From an uncultured Bacteroides sp. (lineage in GTDB: Bacteria; Bacteroidota; Bacteroidia; Bacteroidales; Bacteroidaceae): DNA of 64,000 nucleotides. Shown piece after piece: positions 7,454 to 16,327 of this stretch. The position numbers were made by a program, and so were the translations under genes. Under the pieces are notes generated by a model. It ran no database searches and was not told the origin of the DNA. It was given only the letters and a program-made list of their open reading frames with translations. The stretch lies in the NCBI GenBank assembly GCA_949292025.1, contig CASEYC010000056.1, positions 78,705 through 142,704 on the forward strand, written 5' to 3'. How positions within the stretch are numbered: the first letter of the stretch is position 1; every line of letters starts with the position of its first letter.

Positions 7454-8161
7454 TCAGCCTCTCTTGCCGGTGAAGACCGAAAGCAGCACATACCACACGA
7501 TGCACACGGCCAATCCCTGCACCTGCAAAAATGCCAGGAAGGCCACGCACAGCAGCAGGAAGAGGAAGCGCAACTTGTTGTGCGCCCAAGACAGGTCCTT
7601 GAACTTCAGCGAGAACATCGGAATCTCCGACACCAGCAGCCACGAGGAAAGGCACACCCCTACCAGCAACACCAAAGGATGAACGCCGCCCCCCGTCAGG
7701 AAGGCATGGAAGCCCACCGCCAACGATGCCCAAAACAGCGCATTGGCCGGCACGGGCAAGCCGACGAACGACGTGGTCTGCCGCGTGTCGTTGTTGAACT
7801 TGGCCAGGCGAAGCCCCGAAAACACGGCTATCAGGAAAGCCAGATAGGGGAAATAGGCGGATACACCCGCCATCCACGCCGGATAGGGCATCTCCCGGAA
7901 GAGCGAGAACACTACCACGGAAGGCGCCAGCCCGAAGCAGATGTCGTCCGCCAGCGAGTCGAGGTCCTTACCGATGGGGGAATGCGCGTTGAGCGCACGC
8001 GCCGCCAGCCCGTCGAAGAAGTCGAACACCGCCCCGATGATGATGAACAGCAACGCCAGGTCGTATTTGAACTGGAAAGCCATGACGGCGGCCACGCAGC
8101 CCGAAAAGAGGTTCAGGCAGGTCAGCGTGTTGGGGATATAGCGGGTAATGCAGTTGGCCAT
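7454..8161 (-). CDS. pssA: CDP-diacylglycerol-serine O-phosphatidyltransferase
   Basis: A 235-residue multi-pass membrane enzyme that joins serine to CDP-diacylglycerol to form phosphatidylserine. The CDP-alcohol phosphotransferase signature is complete: FFDGLAAR, then the Gly of PIGKDLDS and the two Asp of LDSLADDI. The gene lies 12 bp downstream of psd, whose product decarboxylates phosphatidylserine, so the two steps to phosphatidylethanolamine are co-transcribed. Confidence 0.95.
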   Translation of the reverse strand: MANCITRYIPNTLTCLNLFSGCVAAVMAFQFKYDLALLFIIIGAVFDFFDGLAARALNAHSPIGKDLDSLADDICFGLAPSVVVFSLFREMPYPAWMAGVSAYFPYLAFLIAVFSGLRLAKFNNDTRQTTSFVGLPVPANALFWASLAVGFHAFLTGGGVHPLVLLVGVCLSSWLLVSEIPMFSLKFKDLSWAHNKLRFLFLLLCVAFLAFLQVQGLAVCIVWYVLLSVFTGKRG

Positions 8162-8173
8162 GATGCAAGGGGA

Positions 8174-8860
8174 TTATTTAAGTTTGGCAATGACAGTCTG
8201 GTCGCCCGTGGTGGTCTGGCCCAGCTTGACCAGCACCTCCGTGCCCAACGGCAGGAAGACATCCACACGCGAGCCGAACTTGATGAAACCCATGTGCTCG
8301 TCGATGTAGCACTCGTCGCCCTCCTCGGCATAGGTGACGATGCGGCGGGCCATGGCACCGGCTATCTGGCGGGCCATCACCTCCACGCCCTCGGGCGTCT
8401 CGATGACCACCGTCGAACGCTCATTGTCCGTACTCGCCTTGGGGAGCCACGCTTTCATGAACTTGCCGTTCTGGTGGCTGACCTTCTTCACCGTGCCGTC
8501 CACGGGATACCAGTTGGCGTGCACGTTGGTCAGGCTCATGAAGATGGATATCATGATGCGGCGGTCGTGGAAGTATTCGTTCTCTTCCACCTCCTCCACC
8601 ACGACCACCTTGCCGTCGGCGGGAGCCACCACCACCTTCGTCGTGTCGTGCCCGAAGAGGCGGATGGGGCAACGGAAGAAGTTGACCATGATGCCATAGA
8701 CCACCAGGCTCAGCACCGCCACGATGTAGAAAGGCACCTTGGTCTCCAGCCCCCAATAGAGGGCGGCGTTGATGAAAAACAGCAGCAGGAAGCTGCTCGT
8801 CAACGTATGTGTGCCTTCGCGGTGTATGCGTATCTTCTTCAATCTCTTCAAACGGACCAT
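8174..8860 (-). CDS. psd: phosphatidylserine decarboxylase proenzyme
   Basis: Converts phosphatidylserine to phosphatidylethanolamine. At 228 residues it has the length of the short PSD class. Two membrane helices near the N-terminus are followed by the catalytic domain. The self-cleavage site is the GS of FIKFGSRVD near the C-terminus, which generates the pyruvoyl group. I start at ATG 8860 ([16 protein letters not shown]), which matches the usual N-terminus. The open frame continues upstream to 9019 but crosses the promoter at 8926-8957. Confidence 0.93.
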   Translation of the reverse strand: MVRLKRLKKIRIHREGTHTLTSSFLLLFFINAALYWGLETKVPFYIVAVLSLVVYGIMVNFFRCPIRLFGHDTTKVVVAPADGKVVVVEEVEENEYFHDRRIMISIFMSLTNVHANWYPVDGTVKKVSHQNGKFMKAWLPKASTDNERSTVVIETPEGVEVMARQIAGAMARRIVTYAEEGDECYIDEHMGFIKFGSRVDVFLPLGTEVLVKLGQTTTGDQTVIAKLK

Positions 8861-8925
8861 TCTCTTGTATGTTGTAACTAAACGGTTATGGACTATATTA
8901 TTTATAATAAAGTAGAATCTGCCTG

Positions 8926-8957
8926 CAAAAATAGGCTTATTTTGAAAACCAAACAAA
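8926..8957 (-). promoter_or_regulatory. promoter of psd-pssA-DUF4834
   Basis: Read on the minus strand: TTTG (8957-8954), 20 bases, TATTTTTG (8933-8926). The spacing and both boxes fit the Bacteroides consensus. It fixes the psd start at 8860. Confidence 0.7.
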
Positions 8958-9002
8958 AAAAGCGGACGGAAATGTGCCTGTTCATAACTTTTGGAGGAAT
9001 AT

Positions 9003-9034
9003 TTTGCCAAATCCCGCATTTCATTGTACCTTTA
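9003..9034 (+). promoter_or_regulatory. promoter of dnaE
   Basis: TTTG at 9003-9006, 20 bases, TACCTTTA at 9027-9034, about 30 bp before the dnaE ATG. Confidence 0.65.
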
Positions 9035-9064
9035 TGCGCTCATTTCGCTAAAGAGACATAACCC

Positions 9065-12000
9065 ATGCAAGATTTCGTTCACTTACACGTACACACCCAA
9101 TATTCCCTGCTGGACGGACAGGCCAGCGTCAGCCGCCTGGTGGACAAGGCCATGAAGGACGGCATGAAGGGCATTGCCATCACCGACCACGGCAACATGT
9201 TCGGCATCAAGGAATTTTATAACTATGTCAACAAGAAGAACAGCGGCCCGCGCGGGGAAATCAAGGACCTGAAGAAGCGCATCGCCGAGCTGGAAAAAGT
9301 TCCGCAAAGGGACGAACAATCCGAGGCGGAGCTGGCGGCTTGCCGAGAGAAAGTCGCCGAGGCGGAAGCGAAGCTGTTCAAGCCCATCATCGGCTGCGAG
9401 ATGTACGTGGCCCACCGCACCATGGACAAGAAGGAAGGCAGGCAAGACCAAAGCGGCTGGCACCTCATTGTCCTGGCCAAGAACGAGAAGGGCTACCACA
9501 ACCTCATCAAGCTGGTGTCCCGCGCGTGGACCATCGGCCAGTATATGCGCCCCCGCACCGACCGCAACGACCTGGAGAAGTACCACGAAGGCCTCATCGT
9601 CTGCTCCGCCTGCCTGGGCGGCGAGGTGCCCAAGAAAATCATGGCCGACCGCCTGGACGAGGCGGAAGAAACCATCCAATGGTACAAGAACCTCTTCGGC
9701 GAAGACTACTACCTGGAGCTGCAACGCCACAAGGCCACCGTGGAGCGCGCCAACCATGAGACCTATCCCCTGCAACAGAAGGTGAACGCCAAGTTGCTGG
9801 AGTATGCCAAGAAATACGACATCAAGGTCATCTGCACCAACGACGTGCACTTCGTGGACGAGGAGAACGCCGAGGCGCACGACCGCCTCATCTGCCTCAG
9901 CACGGGCAAGGACCTGGACGACCCCACCCGTATGCTCTACACCAAGCAGGAGTGGATGAAGACCAAGACAGAGATGAACCAGCTCTTCGAGGACGTGCCC
10001 GAAGCACTGAGCAACACGCTGGAAATCCTGGACAAGGTGGAGTACTACTCCATCGACCACGCCCCCATCATGCCCACCTTCGCCATCCCCGAGGACTTCG
10101 GCACGGAGGAGGAATACCGCCGGAAATACACGGAGAAAGACCTCTTCGACGAGTTCACCCAGGACGAGAACGGCAACGTGGTGCTGGATGAAGCCGCCGC
10201 CAACGCCAAGATCAAGCGGCTGGGCGGCTACGACAAGCTCTACCGCATCAAGCTGGAGGCGGACTACCTGGCCAAGCTGACCTTCGACGGCGCCAAACGG
10301 CTGTATGGCGACCCGCTGTCCGAGGAAGTGAAGGAGCGCCTGGTGTTCGAGTTATATATAATGAAAACGATGGGTTTCCCGGGCTACTTTCTCATCGTGC
10401 AGGACTTCATCAACGCGGCGCGCACCCAGCTGGGCGTGTCCGTAGGCCCGGGACGTGGCTCGGCGGCAGGTTCGGCCGTGGCCTACTGCCTGGGCATCAC
10501 CAAGATAGACCCCATCCAATACGACCTGCTGTTCGAGCGTTTCCTGAATCCCGACCGCATCTCCCTGCCCGATATCGACGTGGACTTCGACGACGACGGG
10601 CGCGGCGACGTGCTGCGCTGGGTGACGGAGAAGTACGGCCAGGAGAAAGTGGCGCACATCATCACCTACGGCACCATGGCCACCAAGATGGCCATCAAGG
10701 ACGTGGCCCGCGTGGAGAAGCTCCCCCTGTCCGAATCCGACCGCCTGTGCAAGCTGGTGCCCGACAAAATCCCCGACAAGAAGCTGAACCTGCCCAACGC
10801 CATCGCCTACGTGCCCGAACTGCAGGCCGCCGAGGCGTCGCCCGACCCCAAGATGCGCAACACCATCAAGTATGCCAAGATGCTGGAGGGCAACGTCCGC
10901 GGCACGGGTGTACATGCCTGCGGCACCATCATCTGCCGCGACGACATCACCGACTGGGTGCCCGTCAGCACGGCGGACGACAAGGAGACGGGCGAGAAGA
11001 TGCTCGTCACGCAATACGAAGGCTCGGTCATCGAGGACACGGGCCTCATCAAGATGGACTTCCTGGGACTGAAGACGCTGTCCATCATCAAGGAGGCCGT
11101 GGCCAACGTCAAGCTGCACCGCGGCATAGACCTGGACATCGACACCATTCCCATAGACGACCCGGCCACGTACAAACTCTATTGCGACGGGCGCACCGTC
11201 GGCACCTTCCAGTTTGAATCCGCCGGCATGCAGAAGTACCTGCGCGAGTTGCAACCCAGCACCTTCGAGGACCTCATCGCCATGAACGCCCTCTACCGCC
11301 CGGGCCCCATGGACTATATCCCCGACTTCATCGACCGCAAGTGGGGCCGCAAGCCCATCGAGTATGACATCCCCATCATGGAGAAGTACCTGAAGGACAC
11401 CTACGGCATCACCGTCTACCAGGAGCAGGTCATGCTGCTGTCGCGCCTGCTGGCCAACTTCACCCGCGGCGAATCGGACGCCCTGCGCAAGGCAATGGGA
11501 AAGAAGCTGCGCGACAAGCTGGACCACATGAAGCCCAAATTCATCGAGGGCGGCAAGAAGAACGGCCACGACCCCAAGATATTGGAGAAGATCTGGGCCG
11601 ACTGGGAGAAGTTCGCCTCCTACGCCTTCAACAAGTCGCACGCCACGTGCTACTCCTGGGTGGCCTACCAGACGGCCTACCTCAAGGCCAACTACCCCGC
11701 CGAGTACATGGCCGCCGTGATGAGCCGAAGCCTCTCGAACATCACGGACATCACCAAGCTGATGGACGAGTGCAAAGCCATGGGCATGAAGGTCTTGGGG
11801 CCCGATGTCAACGAGAGTAACCTGAAGTTCACCGTCAATCCCGAAGGCAACATCCGCTTCGGCCTGGGCGCCGTGAAAGGCGTGGGCGAGAGCGCCGTGC
11901 AAGCCATCGTGGAAGAGCGGCAGAAGAACGGCCCGTACAAAGGCATTTTCGACTTCGTGCAGCGCGTCAACCTGAATGCGTGCAACAAGAAAAACATCGA

Positions 12001-12862
12001 ATACCTGGCCCTGGCCGGCGGACTGGACAGCTTCCCGGAGCTGCAACGCGAACAGTACTTCGTGCAGAATGCCAAGGGGGAACTCTTCCTGGACACGCTG
12101 GTGCGCTACGGCAACCGCTACCAGACGGACAAGTCCATGGCCGTCAACTCCCTCTTCGGGGGCGAGAACGTCGTGGAGGTGGCCACGCCGGACATCCCGC
12201 AGGCCGAACGCTGGAGCGACCTGGACCGTCTGAACAAGGAGCGCGAACTGGTGGGCATCTACCTCTCCGCCCATCCACTGGACGAATATGCAGTCATCCT
12301 GGAGAACGTGTGCAACACGCACATGGCCGAACTGGAGAACCGCGAAGCCCTCGTGGGACGCGAAATCACCATGGGCGGCATCGTCACCGCCGTGCGCCGC
12401 GGCATCAGCAAGAACGGCAAGCCCTACGGCATCGCCAAGATAGAGGACTACTCCGGCTCGGCCGAGCTGCCCTTCTTCGGCAACGACTGGGTGACGTGGC
12501 AGAACTACCTGGGCGAACGCATGTTCCTCTACATCAAGGCGCGCTGCCAGGCCAACCAATGGAACAAGGACAAGCTGGACCTGCGGGTGACCTCCATCGA
12601 ACTGCTGCCCGACGTGAAGGAAAGGCTGATAGAGAAAATCACCATCTTCATCCCCCTCACCCTGCTGGACAAGGCCCTGATAGCCGAGTTGTCCGACCTG
12701 ACCAAAGCGCATCCGGGCAACGCAAGGCTGTGCTTCAAGGTGACGGACAAGGACACGCGCATGGCCGTGGACCTGGTGTCCCGCCCCGTGAAGCTGAGCG
12801 TGGGCCGCGAACTCATTTCGTACTTAAAAGAGCATCCCGACCTGGGATTCCGCATAAATTGA
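9065..12862 (+). CDS. dnaE: DNA polymerase III subunit alpha
   Basis: The 1265-residue replicative polymerase. The N-terminal PHP domain opens with HVHTQYSLLDG. The palm catalytic acidic motif PDIDVDF lies near residue 500 and a helix-hairpin-helix stretch (LGAVKGVGESAV) follows. An OB-fold region near 1100 contains GGIVTAVRRGISKNGKPYG. A charged segment at about 60-105 inside the PHP domain reads as coiled coil. Length is normal for Bacteroidota DnaE1. It is divergent from psd and followed closely by trxA. The long open frame on the opposite strand is a GC-bias shadow. Confidence 0.98.
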   Translation: MQDFVHLHVHTQYSLLDGQASVSRLVDKAMKDGMKGIAITDHGNMFGIKEFYNYVNKKNSGPRGEIKDLKKRIAELEKVPQRDEQSEAELAACREKVAEAEAKLFKPIIGCEMYVAHRTMDKKEGRQDQSGWHLIVLAKNEKGYHNLIKLVSRAWTIGQYMRPRTDRNDLEKYHEGLIVCSACLGGEVPKKIMADRLDEAEETIQWYKNLFGEDYYLELQRHKATVERANHETYPLQQKVNAKLLEYAKKYDIKVICTNDVHFVDEENAEAHDRLICLSTGKDLDDPTRMLYTKQEWMKTKTEMNQLFEDVPEALSNTLEILDKVEYYSIDHAPIMPTFAIPEDFGTEEEYRRKYTEKDLFDEFTQDENGNVVLDEAAANAKIKRLGGYDKLYRIKLEADYLAKLTFDGAKRLYGDPLSEEVKERLVFELYIMKTMGFPGYFLIVQDFINAARTQLGVSVGPGRGSAAGSAVAYCLGITKIDPIQYDLLFERFLNPDRISLPDIDVDFDDDGRGDVLRWVTEKYGQEKVAHIITYGTMATKMAIKDVARVEKLPLSESDRLCKLVPDKIPDKKLNLPNAIAYVPELQAAEASPDPKMRNTIKYAKMLEGNVRGTGVHACGTIICRDDITDWVPVSTADDKETGEKMLVTQYEGSVIEDTGLIKMDFLGLKTLSIIKEAVANVKLHRGIDLDIDTIPIDDPATYKLYCDGRTVGTFQFESAGMQKYLRELQPSTFEDLIAMNALYRPGPMDYIPDFIDRKWGRKPIEYDIPIMEKYLKDTYGITVYQEQVMLLSRLLANFTRGESDALRKAMGKKLRDKLDHMKPKFIEGGKKNGHDPKILEKIWADWEKFASYAFNKSHATCYSWVAYQTAYLKANYPAEYMAAVMSRSLSNITDITKLMDECKAMGMKVLGPDVNESNLKFTVNPEGNIRFGLGAVKGVGESAVQAIVEERQKNGPYKGIFDFVQRVNLNACNKKNIEYLALAGGLDSFPELQREQYFVQNAKGELFLDTLVRYGNRYQTDKSMAVNSLFGGENVVEVATPDIPQAERWSDLDRLNKERELVGIYLSAHPLDEYAVILENVCNTHMAELENREALVGREITMGGIVTAVRRGISKNGKPYGIAKIEDYSGSAELPFFGNDWVTWQNYLGERMFLYIKARCQANQWNKDKLDLRVTSIELLPDVKERLIEKITIFIPLTLLDKALIAELSDLTKAHPGNARLCFKVTDKDTRMAVDLVSRPVKLSVGRELISYLKEHPDLGFRIN

Positions 12863-12863
12863 T

Positions 12864-12871
12864 TATATTTG
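12864..12871 (+). promoter_or_regulatory. -7 box of trxA
   Basis: TATATTTG immediately after the dnaE stop, about 50 bp before trxA. No clear TTTG lies at -33. Confidence 0.4.
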
Positions 12872-12919
12872 CAACGTCAATGAAGACAACCCATTCATAA
12901 CATTTAATACTTTAAGACA

Positions 12920-13234
12920 ATGGCACTGAACATTAACGAAAAGAACTACAAAGAACTGTTGGCAGGCGACAAGCCCGTGGTAATTGACTTTTGGGCCACT
13001 TGGTGCGGACCCTGCCGCATGGTAAGCCCCATCATCGACGAACTGGCCACGGAATACGAGGGCCGCGCCGTCATCGGCAAGTGCGACGTGGAAGAGAGCA
13101 ACGACCTCGCCATGGAATACGGCATCCGCAACATCCCCGCCGTCCTCTTCTTCAAGAACGGCGAGCTGGTGGACAAGCAGATTGGCTCGGCTCCCAAGGC
13201 CGTCTACGCCGACAAGCTGAACAAGCTGCTCTGA
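12920..13234 (+). CDS. trxA: thioredoxin
   Basis: A 104-residue cytoplasmic thioredoxin with the redox motif WCGPC in FWATWCGPCRM and the cis-proline loop in GIRNIPAVLFF. It reduces protein disulfides for ribonucleotide reductase, methionine sulfoxide reductases and peroxiredoxins. There is no signal peptide, so it is not one of the envelope thioredoxins common in this phylum. It is followed by a conserved acidic protein gene. Confidence 0.95.
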   Translation: MALNINEKNYKELLAGDKPVVIDFWATWCGPCRMVSPIIDELATEYEGRAVIGKCDVEESNDLAMEYGIRNIPAVLFFKNGELVDKQIGSAPKAVYADKLNKLL

Positions 13235-13291
13235 GCCGCACGCCGCGCACAGACAACGCATTTCCCTTAACCCCCTAAAAACAAGGACATC

Positions 13292-13627
13292 ATGAGACAA
13301 GATGACGACTTCCTGCAAGACGACCTCGACGACGAAAAGACCATCGAGTTCATCAAGAACTACCTGCCGCAGGACTTGAAAGACAAGTTCACGGACGACG
13401 AGTACTACTACTTCCTCGACCTGATTGACGAGTATTACGCCCAAAGCGGCATCCTCGACGCGCAACCCGATGCGGACGGCTGCATCGAAATCGACTTGGA
13501 GAAAATCGTCGATTACATTGTCAAGGAGGCCAAGAAGGACGGGATGGGCGACTACGACCCCGAAGAAATCCTCTTCATCGTGCAGGGCGAAATGGAATAC
13601 GCCGACACGCTGGACGGGGACGAATGA
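13292..13627 (+). CDS. acidic conserved hypothetical protein
   Basis: A 111-residue, strongly acidic soluble protein (runs such as DDDFLQDDLDDE at the start and DYDPEEILFIVQGEMEYAD near the end) without signal or membrane segments. I recall similar genes beside trxA in Bacteroidales, but I know of no function. It begins 57 bp after trxA and probably shares its transcript. Confidence 0.75.
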   Translation: MRQDDDFLQDDLDDEKTIEFIKNYLPQDLKDKFTDDEYYYFLDLIDEYYAQSGILDAQPDADGCIEIDLEKIVDYIVKEAKKDGMGDYDPEEILFIVQGEMEYADTLDGDE

Positions 13628-13664
13628 GACGCACGTTCCTGCCCCGGGGCGGAAAAGATTTTCC

Positions 13665-13692
13665 AGGCGCGGATTCCACGGGATTCGCGCCT
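13665..13692. terminator. hairpin of GCGGATT type after the acidic protein gene
   Basis: AGGCGCG (13665-13671) pairs with CGCGCCT (13686-13692) and TTATTTG follows. It may terminate the trxA transcript. The sequence resembles half of the 2805-2904 repeat. Confidence 0.5.
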
Positions 13693-13722
13693 TATTTGTA
13701 CCGATTTATGGTTGTTTTTGCG

Positions 13723-13730
13723 TATCTTTG
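13723..13730 (+). promoter_or_regulatory. -7 box of serS
   Basis: TATCTTTG, 58 bp before the serS start. The nearest TTTG (13695-13698) is 24 bases away, longer than consensus. Confidence 0.5.
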
Positions 13731-13788
13731 CCGCGCGAATGGCAAAGAAGGAATTTAAGATAACACTAATATAGAAAGGTATAAGACA

Positions 13789-15063
13789 ATGCTTACCATC
13801 AGACAAATCACCGACAACACCGACGCCGTCGTGCGCGGGTTGGAGAAGAAACACTTCAAGAACGCCAAGGAGACCATCGGACAGGTCCTGGCCCTGAACA
13901 ACAAGCGCAAGAGCACGCAGGCCGTGCTGGACAATAACCTGGCCGAGGTGAACGCCACCTCCAAGACCATCGGCCAACTGATGAAGGAAGGCCGCAAGGA
14001 CGAGGCCGAAACCGCCAAAGCCCGCGTCGCCTCGCTGAAAGAGACCAACAAGACCCTCCAGGCCGAGATGGACCAGGCCGCACAGGACTTGCAACAACTG
14101 CTCTACACCATCCCCAACGTCCCCTACGACGAAGTGCCCGAAGGCAACGGCGCGGAGGATAACCTCGTCGTCAAGATGGGCGGCATGGAGACGCCCCTGC
14201 CCAAGGACGCCCTGCCCCACTGGGAACTGGCCAAGAAGTATGACATCATCGACTTCGACCTGGGCGTGAAGATCACCGGCGCGGGCTTCCCCGTCTACAA
14301 AGGCAAGGGTGCCAGACTGCAACGCGCCCTCATCAACTTCTTCCTGGACGAGGCACGCGCCTCCGGCTACCTAGAAGTGATGCCCCCCACGGTGGTCAAC
14401 GCCGCCTCGGGCTACGGCACCGGCCAGCTACCCGACAAGGAAGGCCAGATGTACCACTGCGAGGTGGACGACCTCTACCTCATCCCCACCGCCGAGGTGC
14501 CCGTGACGAACATCTACCGCGACGTCATCCTCGACGAGAAGGACCTCCCCATCAAGAACTGCGCCTACACCGAATGCTTCCGCCGCGAGGCCGGCTCGTA
14601 TGGCAAGGACGTGCGCGGCCTGAACCGCCTGCACGAGTTCAGCAAGGTAGAGCTGGTGCGCATCGACAAGCCCGAACACAGCCGCCAGAGCCACCAGGAG
14701 ATGCTGGACCACGTGGAGGGCCTGCTCCAGAAGCTCGAACTGCCCTACCGCATCCTGCGCCTCTGCGGCGGCGACATCAGCTTCACCGCCGCCATCTGCT
14801 ACGACTTCGAGGTCTACAGCGAGGCCCAAAAGCGTTGGCTGGAGGTCAGCTCCGTCTCCAACTTCGACACCTACCAGGCCAACCGCCTGCACTGCCGCTA
14901 CCGCACGGCGGAGAAGAAAATCGAACTGTGCCACACGCTCAACGGCTCCGCCCTCGCCCTGCCCCGCATCGTGGCCGCCCTCTTGGAGAACAACCAGACG
15001 CCGGAGGGCATCCGCATCCCCAAGGCCCTGGTGCCCTACTGCGGGTTCGACCTCATCGACTGA
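13789..15063 (+). CDS. serS: serine-tRNA ligase
   Basis: A 424-residue class II aminoacyl-tRNA synthetase. The N-terminal antiparallel coiled-coil arm (about 25-105) binds the long variable arm of tRNA-Ser. Class II motif 2 is in FRREAGSYGKDVRGLNRLHEF (residues about 264-284) and motif 3 in LNGSALALPRIVAALLENNQ. Length and domain order are normal. It has its own -7 box and an intrinsic terminator downstream. Confidence 0.97.
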   Translation: MLTIRQITDNTDAVVRGLEKKHFKNAKETIGQVLALNNKRKSTQAVLDNNLAEVNATSKTIGQLMKEGRKDEAETAKARVASLKETNKTLQAEMDQAAQDLQQLLYTIPNVPYDEVPEGNGAEDNLVVKMGGMETPLPKDALPHWELAKKYDIIDFDLGVKITGAGFPVYKGKGARLQRALINFFLDEARASGYLEVMPPTVVNAASGYGTGQLPDKEGQMYHCEVDDLYLIPTAEVPVTNIYRDVILDEKDLPIKNCAYTECFRREAGSYGKDVRGLNRLHEFSKVELVRIDKPEHSRQSHQEMLDHVEGLLQKLELPYRILRLCGGDISFTAAICYDFEVYSEAQKRWLEVSSVSNFDTYQANRLHCRYRTAEKKIELCHTLNGSALALPRIVAALLENNQTPEGIRIPKALVPYCGFDLID

Positions 15064-15095
15064 CACACATTATATTATATATAGCGAAGAAAAGG

Positions 15096-15124
15096 AAGGC
15101 AGGGGCTTGCAAGGTTCCTGCCTT
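15096..15124 (+). terminator. terminator of serS
   Basis: AAGGCAGG (15096-15103) pairs with CCTGCCTT (15117-15124). The loop contains the smaller palindrome CTTGCAAG. A short T-rich stretch follows. Confidence 0.65.
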
Positions 15125-15137
15125 TCGTTTATCTTTG
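15107..15137 (+). promoter_or_regulatory. promoter of the tandem toxin-antitoxin pairs
   Basis: TTG (15107-15109), 20 bases, TATCTTTG (15130-15137). The -33 box lies inside the serS terminator loop, so terminator and promoter overlap. Confidence 0.6.
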
Positions 15138-15170
15138 CAAAGTCGAACCAAATATAAGGAGGAACAGACC

Positions 15171-15419
15171 ATGCAAATCACCTTGTCATCCGAAGGACTG
15201 TGGGACATGCTGCAATCCCTCACCCCCGACACCAAACGTTGGCTGGGCGAAAAACTGATCAAGGCATCGGAAGAGGAAGAACGCCTCGCGCCCTACACCA
15301 TAGAAGAACTTCATGCCCGCATCGAGCGGTCGCGTGCCAACATCAAGGCGGGCCGCGTACATACCATGGAAGAAGTCAGACGTATGATAGAAAGCAAACA
15401 TCCGTGGCTATGCGAGTGA
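15171..15419 (+). CDS. antitoxin of ParE-type pair, copy 1
   Basis: An 82-residue acidic protein with a good AGGAGG-like ribosome site just upstream (AAGGAGGAACAG). The second half, from EEERLAPYTIEELHARIE to HPWLCE, is nearly the same as copy 2 at 15738, while the first 30 residues diverge. No helix-turn-helix is obvious. Its last codons overlap the toxin start by 10 bases (ATGCGAGTGA), the usual coupling in type II systems. The antitoxin role is inferred from the neighbour. Confidence 0.8.
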   Translation: MQITLSSEGLWDMLQSLTPDTKRWLGEKLIKASEEEERLAPYTIEELHARIERSRANIKAGRVHTMEEVRRMIESKHPWLCE

Positions 15420-15721
15420 TATGGGACGATGATGCAAGTGAGAAACTTGTCGAGGTACTGGAATATGGCCGCGATACATTCGGTGAGCGCGCAATGAAGA
15501 AATTCTATGCCCGCATCTTAGATTATGAGAAACTTCTGCAAAGCAACCCCGGAATGGGAAAGAAAGAACCGCTCCTTGAAAAAGAGCCAGAAGGTTATCG
15601 CAGCATCGTCGTACATCAGAACTACAAGCTGGTGTACTACGTAGAAAGTGACATCATCTATATCGTAGACCTCTGGGACACCCGCCGCGAGCCCGATGCC
15701 CAGGCCAACAACTTAATATAA
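15410..15721 (+). CDS. RelE/ParE family toxin, copy 1
   Basis: A 103-residue protein starting MRVIWDDDASEKLVEVLEYG, with the ParE/RelE fold pattern: N-terminal beta strand, two helices, then strands with GYRSIVVHQNYKLVYYVE and the terminal WDTRREP. ParE members poison gyrase; RelE members cleave ribosomal mRNA. The sequence alone does not settle which applies. The start at 15410 lies inside the antitoxin gene. The paralogue at 15980 is strongly similar. Confidence 0.85.
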   Translation: MRVIWDDDASEKLVEVLEYGRDTFGERAMKKFYARILDYEKLLQSNPGMGKKEPLLEKEPEGYRSIVVHQNYKLVYYVESDIIYIVDLWDTRREPDAQANNLI

Positions 15722-15737
15722 TAAAGAGGAACTGATT

Positions 15738-15989
15738 ATGAACGCAACCGCATCCCTGAACAACCTGTGGAGCCAGATACTCGCGCTCCCCGCCAGCGAC
15801 CGCCAATGGCTGCGGGACAAGCTGGACGTGTATGAAGAGGAGGAGGAAGAACGCCTCGCGCCCTACACGATGGAAGAAATCAATGCCCGCATCGAGCGGT
15901 CGCTGGCCGATGCCAAGGTCGGCCGCGTGCATACCACGGAAGAAGTCAGACGCATGATGGAAACAAAATACCCGTGGCTATGCAAGTGA
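15738..15989 (+). CDS. antitoxin of ParE-type pair, copy 2
   Basis: An 83-residue paralogue of the 15171 protein, sharing ERLAPYTMEEINARIERS and the terminal YPWLCK but with a different N-terminus. It begins 17 bp after the copy 1 toxin, behind AAAGAGGAAC. Its end overlaps the next start by 10 bases, as in copy 1. The conserved C-terminal half probably wraps the toxin, and the divergent N-terminal half may set DNA or partner specificity. Confidence 0.8.
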   Translation: MNATASLNNLWSQILALPASDRQWLRDKLDVYEEEEEERLAPYTMEEINARIERSLADAKVGRVHTTEEVRRMMETKYPWLCK

Positions 15990-16291
15990 TATGGAACACA
16001 GAGGCAACCCGGCAACTTGACCTCTTGCTTGACTACGTGGGGCAGGAGTTTGGCCAACGAGCCATGCGAAACCTCTACGACCGCCTGCTCGGCTATGAGC
16101 CACTGCTGGCCGCCAATCCTGGCTTGGGACGCAAAGAGCCCCTATTAGAGGGACATCCCAAAGGCTTCCGCAGCATTGTGGTGCACAAGTATTGCAAACT
16201 CATATACTATGTGGAAGAAGATGGGCTTCACATTGCTGACCTTTGGGACACTCGCCGCGAGCCCCGCGCCCAAGTCGGCACCACGAAATAA
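15980..16291 (+). CDS. RelE/ParE family toxin, copy 2
   Basis: A 103-residue paralogue of the 15410 toxin beginning MQVIWNTEATRQLDLLLDYV, with the same KGFRSIVVHKYCKLIYYVEE and WDTRREP blocks. The start ATG at 15980 overlaps the antitoxin end; a GTG at 15974 would add two residues. Because the two toxins differ throughout, each antitoxin probably neutralises only its own partner. Confidence 0.85.
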   Translation: MQVIWNTEATRQLDLLLDYVGQEFGQRAMRNLYDRLLGYEPLLAANPGLGRKEPLLEGHPKGFRSIVVHKYCKLIYYVEEDGLHIADLWDTRREPRAQVGTTK

Positions 16292-16327
16292 CTAATCCAT
16301 TTATTAACTCATAAAACCAAAAACAGT

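Noticed and set aside
10352-12712. 786-codon open frame on the minus strand opposite dnaE
   Set aside because: It is a third-position GC shadow of dnaE: low-complexity composition rich in His, Val, Gly and Asp, no start context and no family resemblance. Many similar antisense frames occur opposite other genes here.
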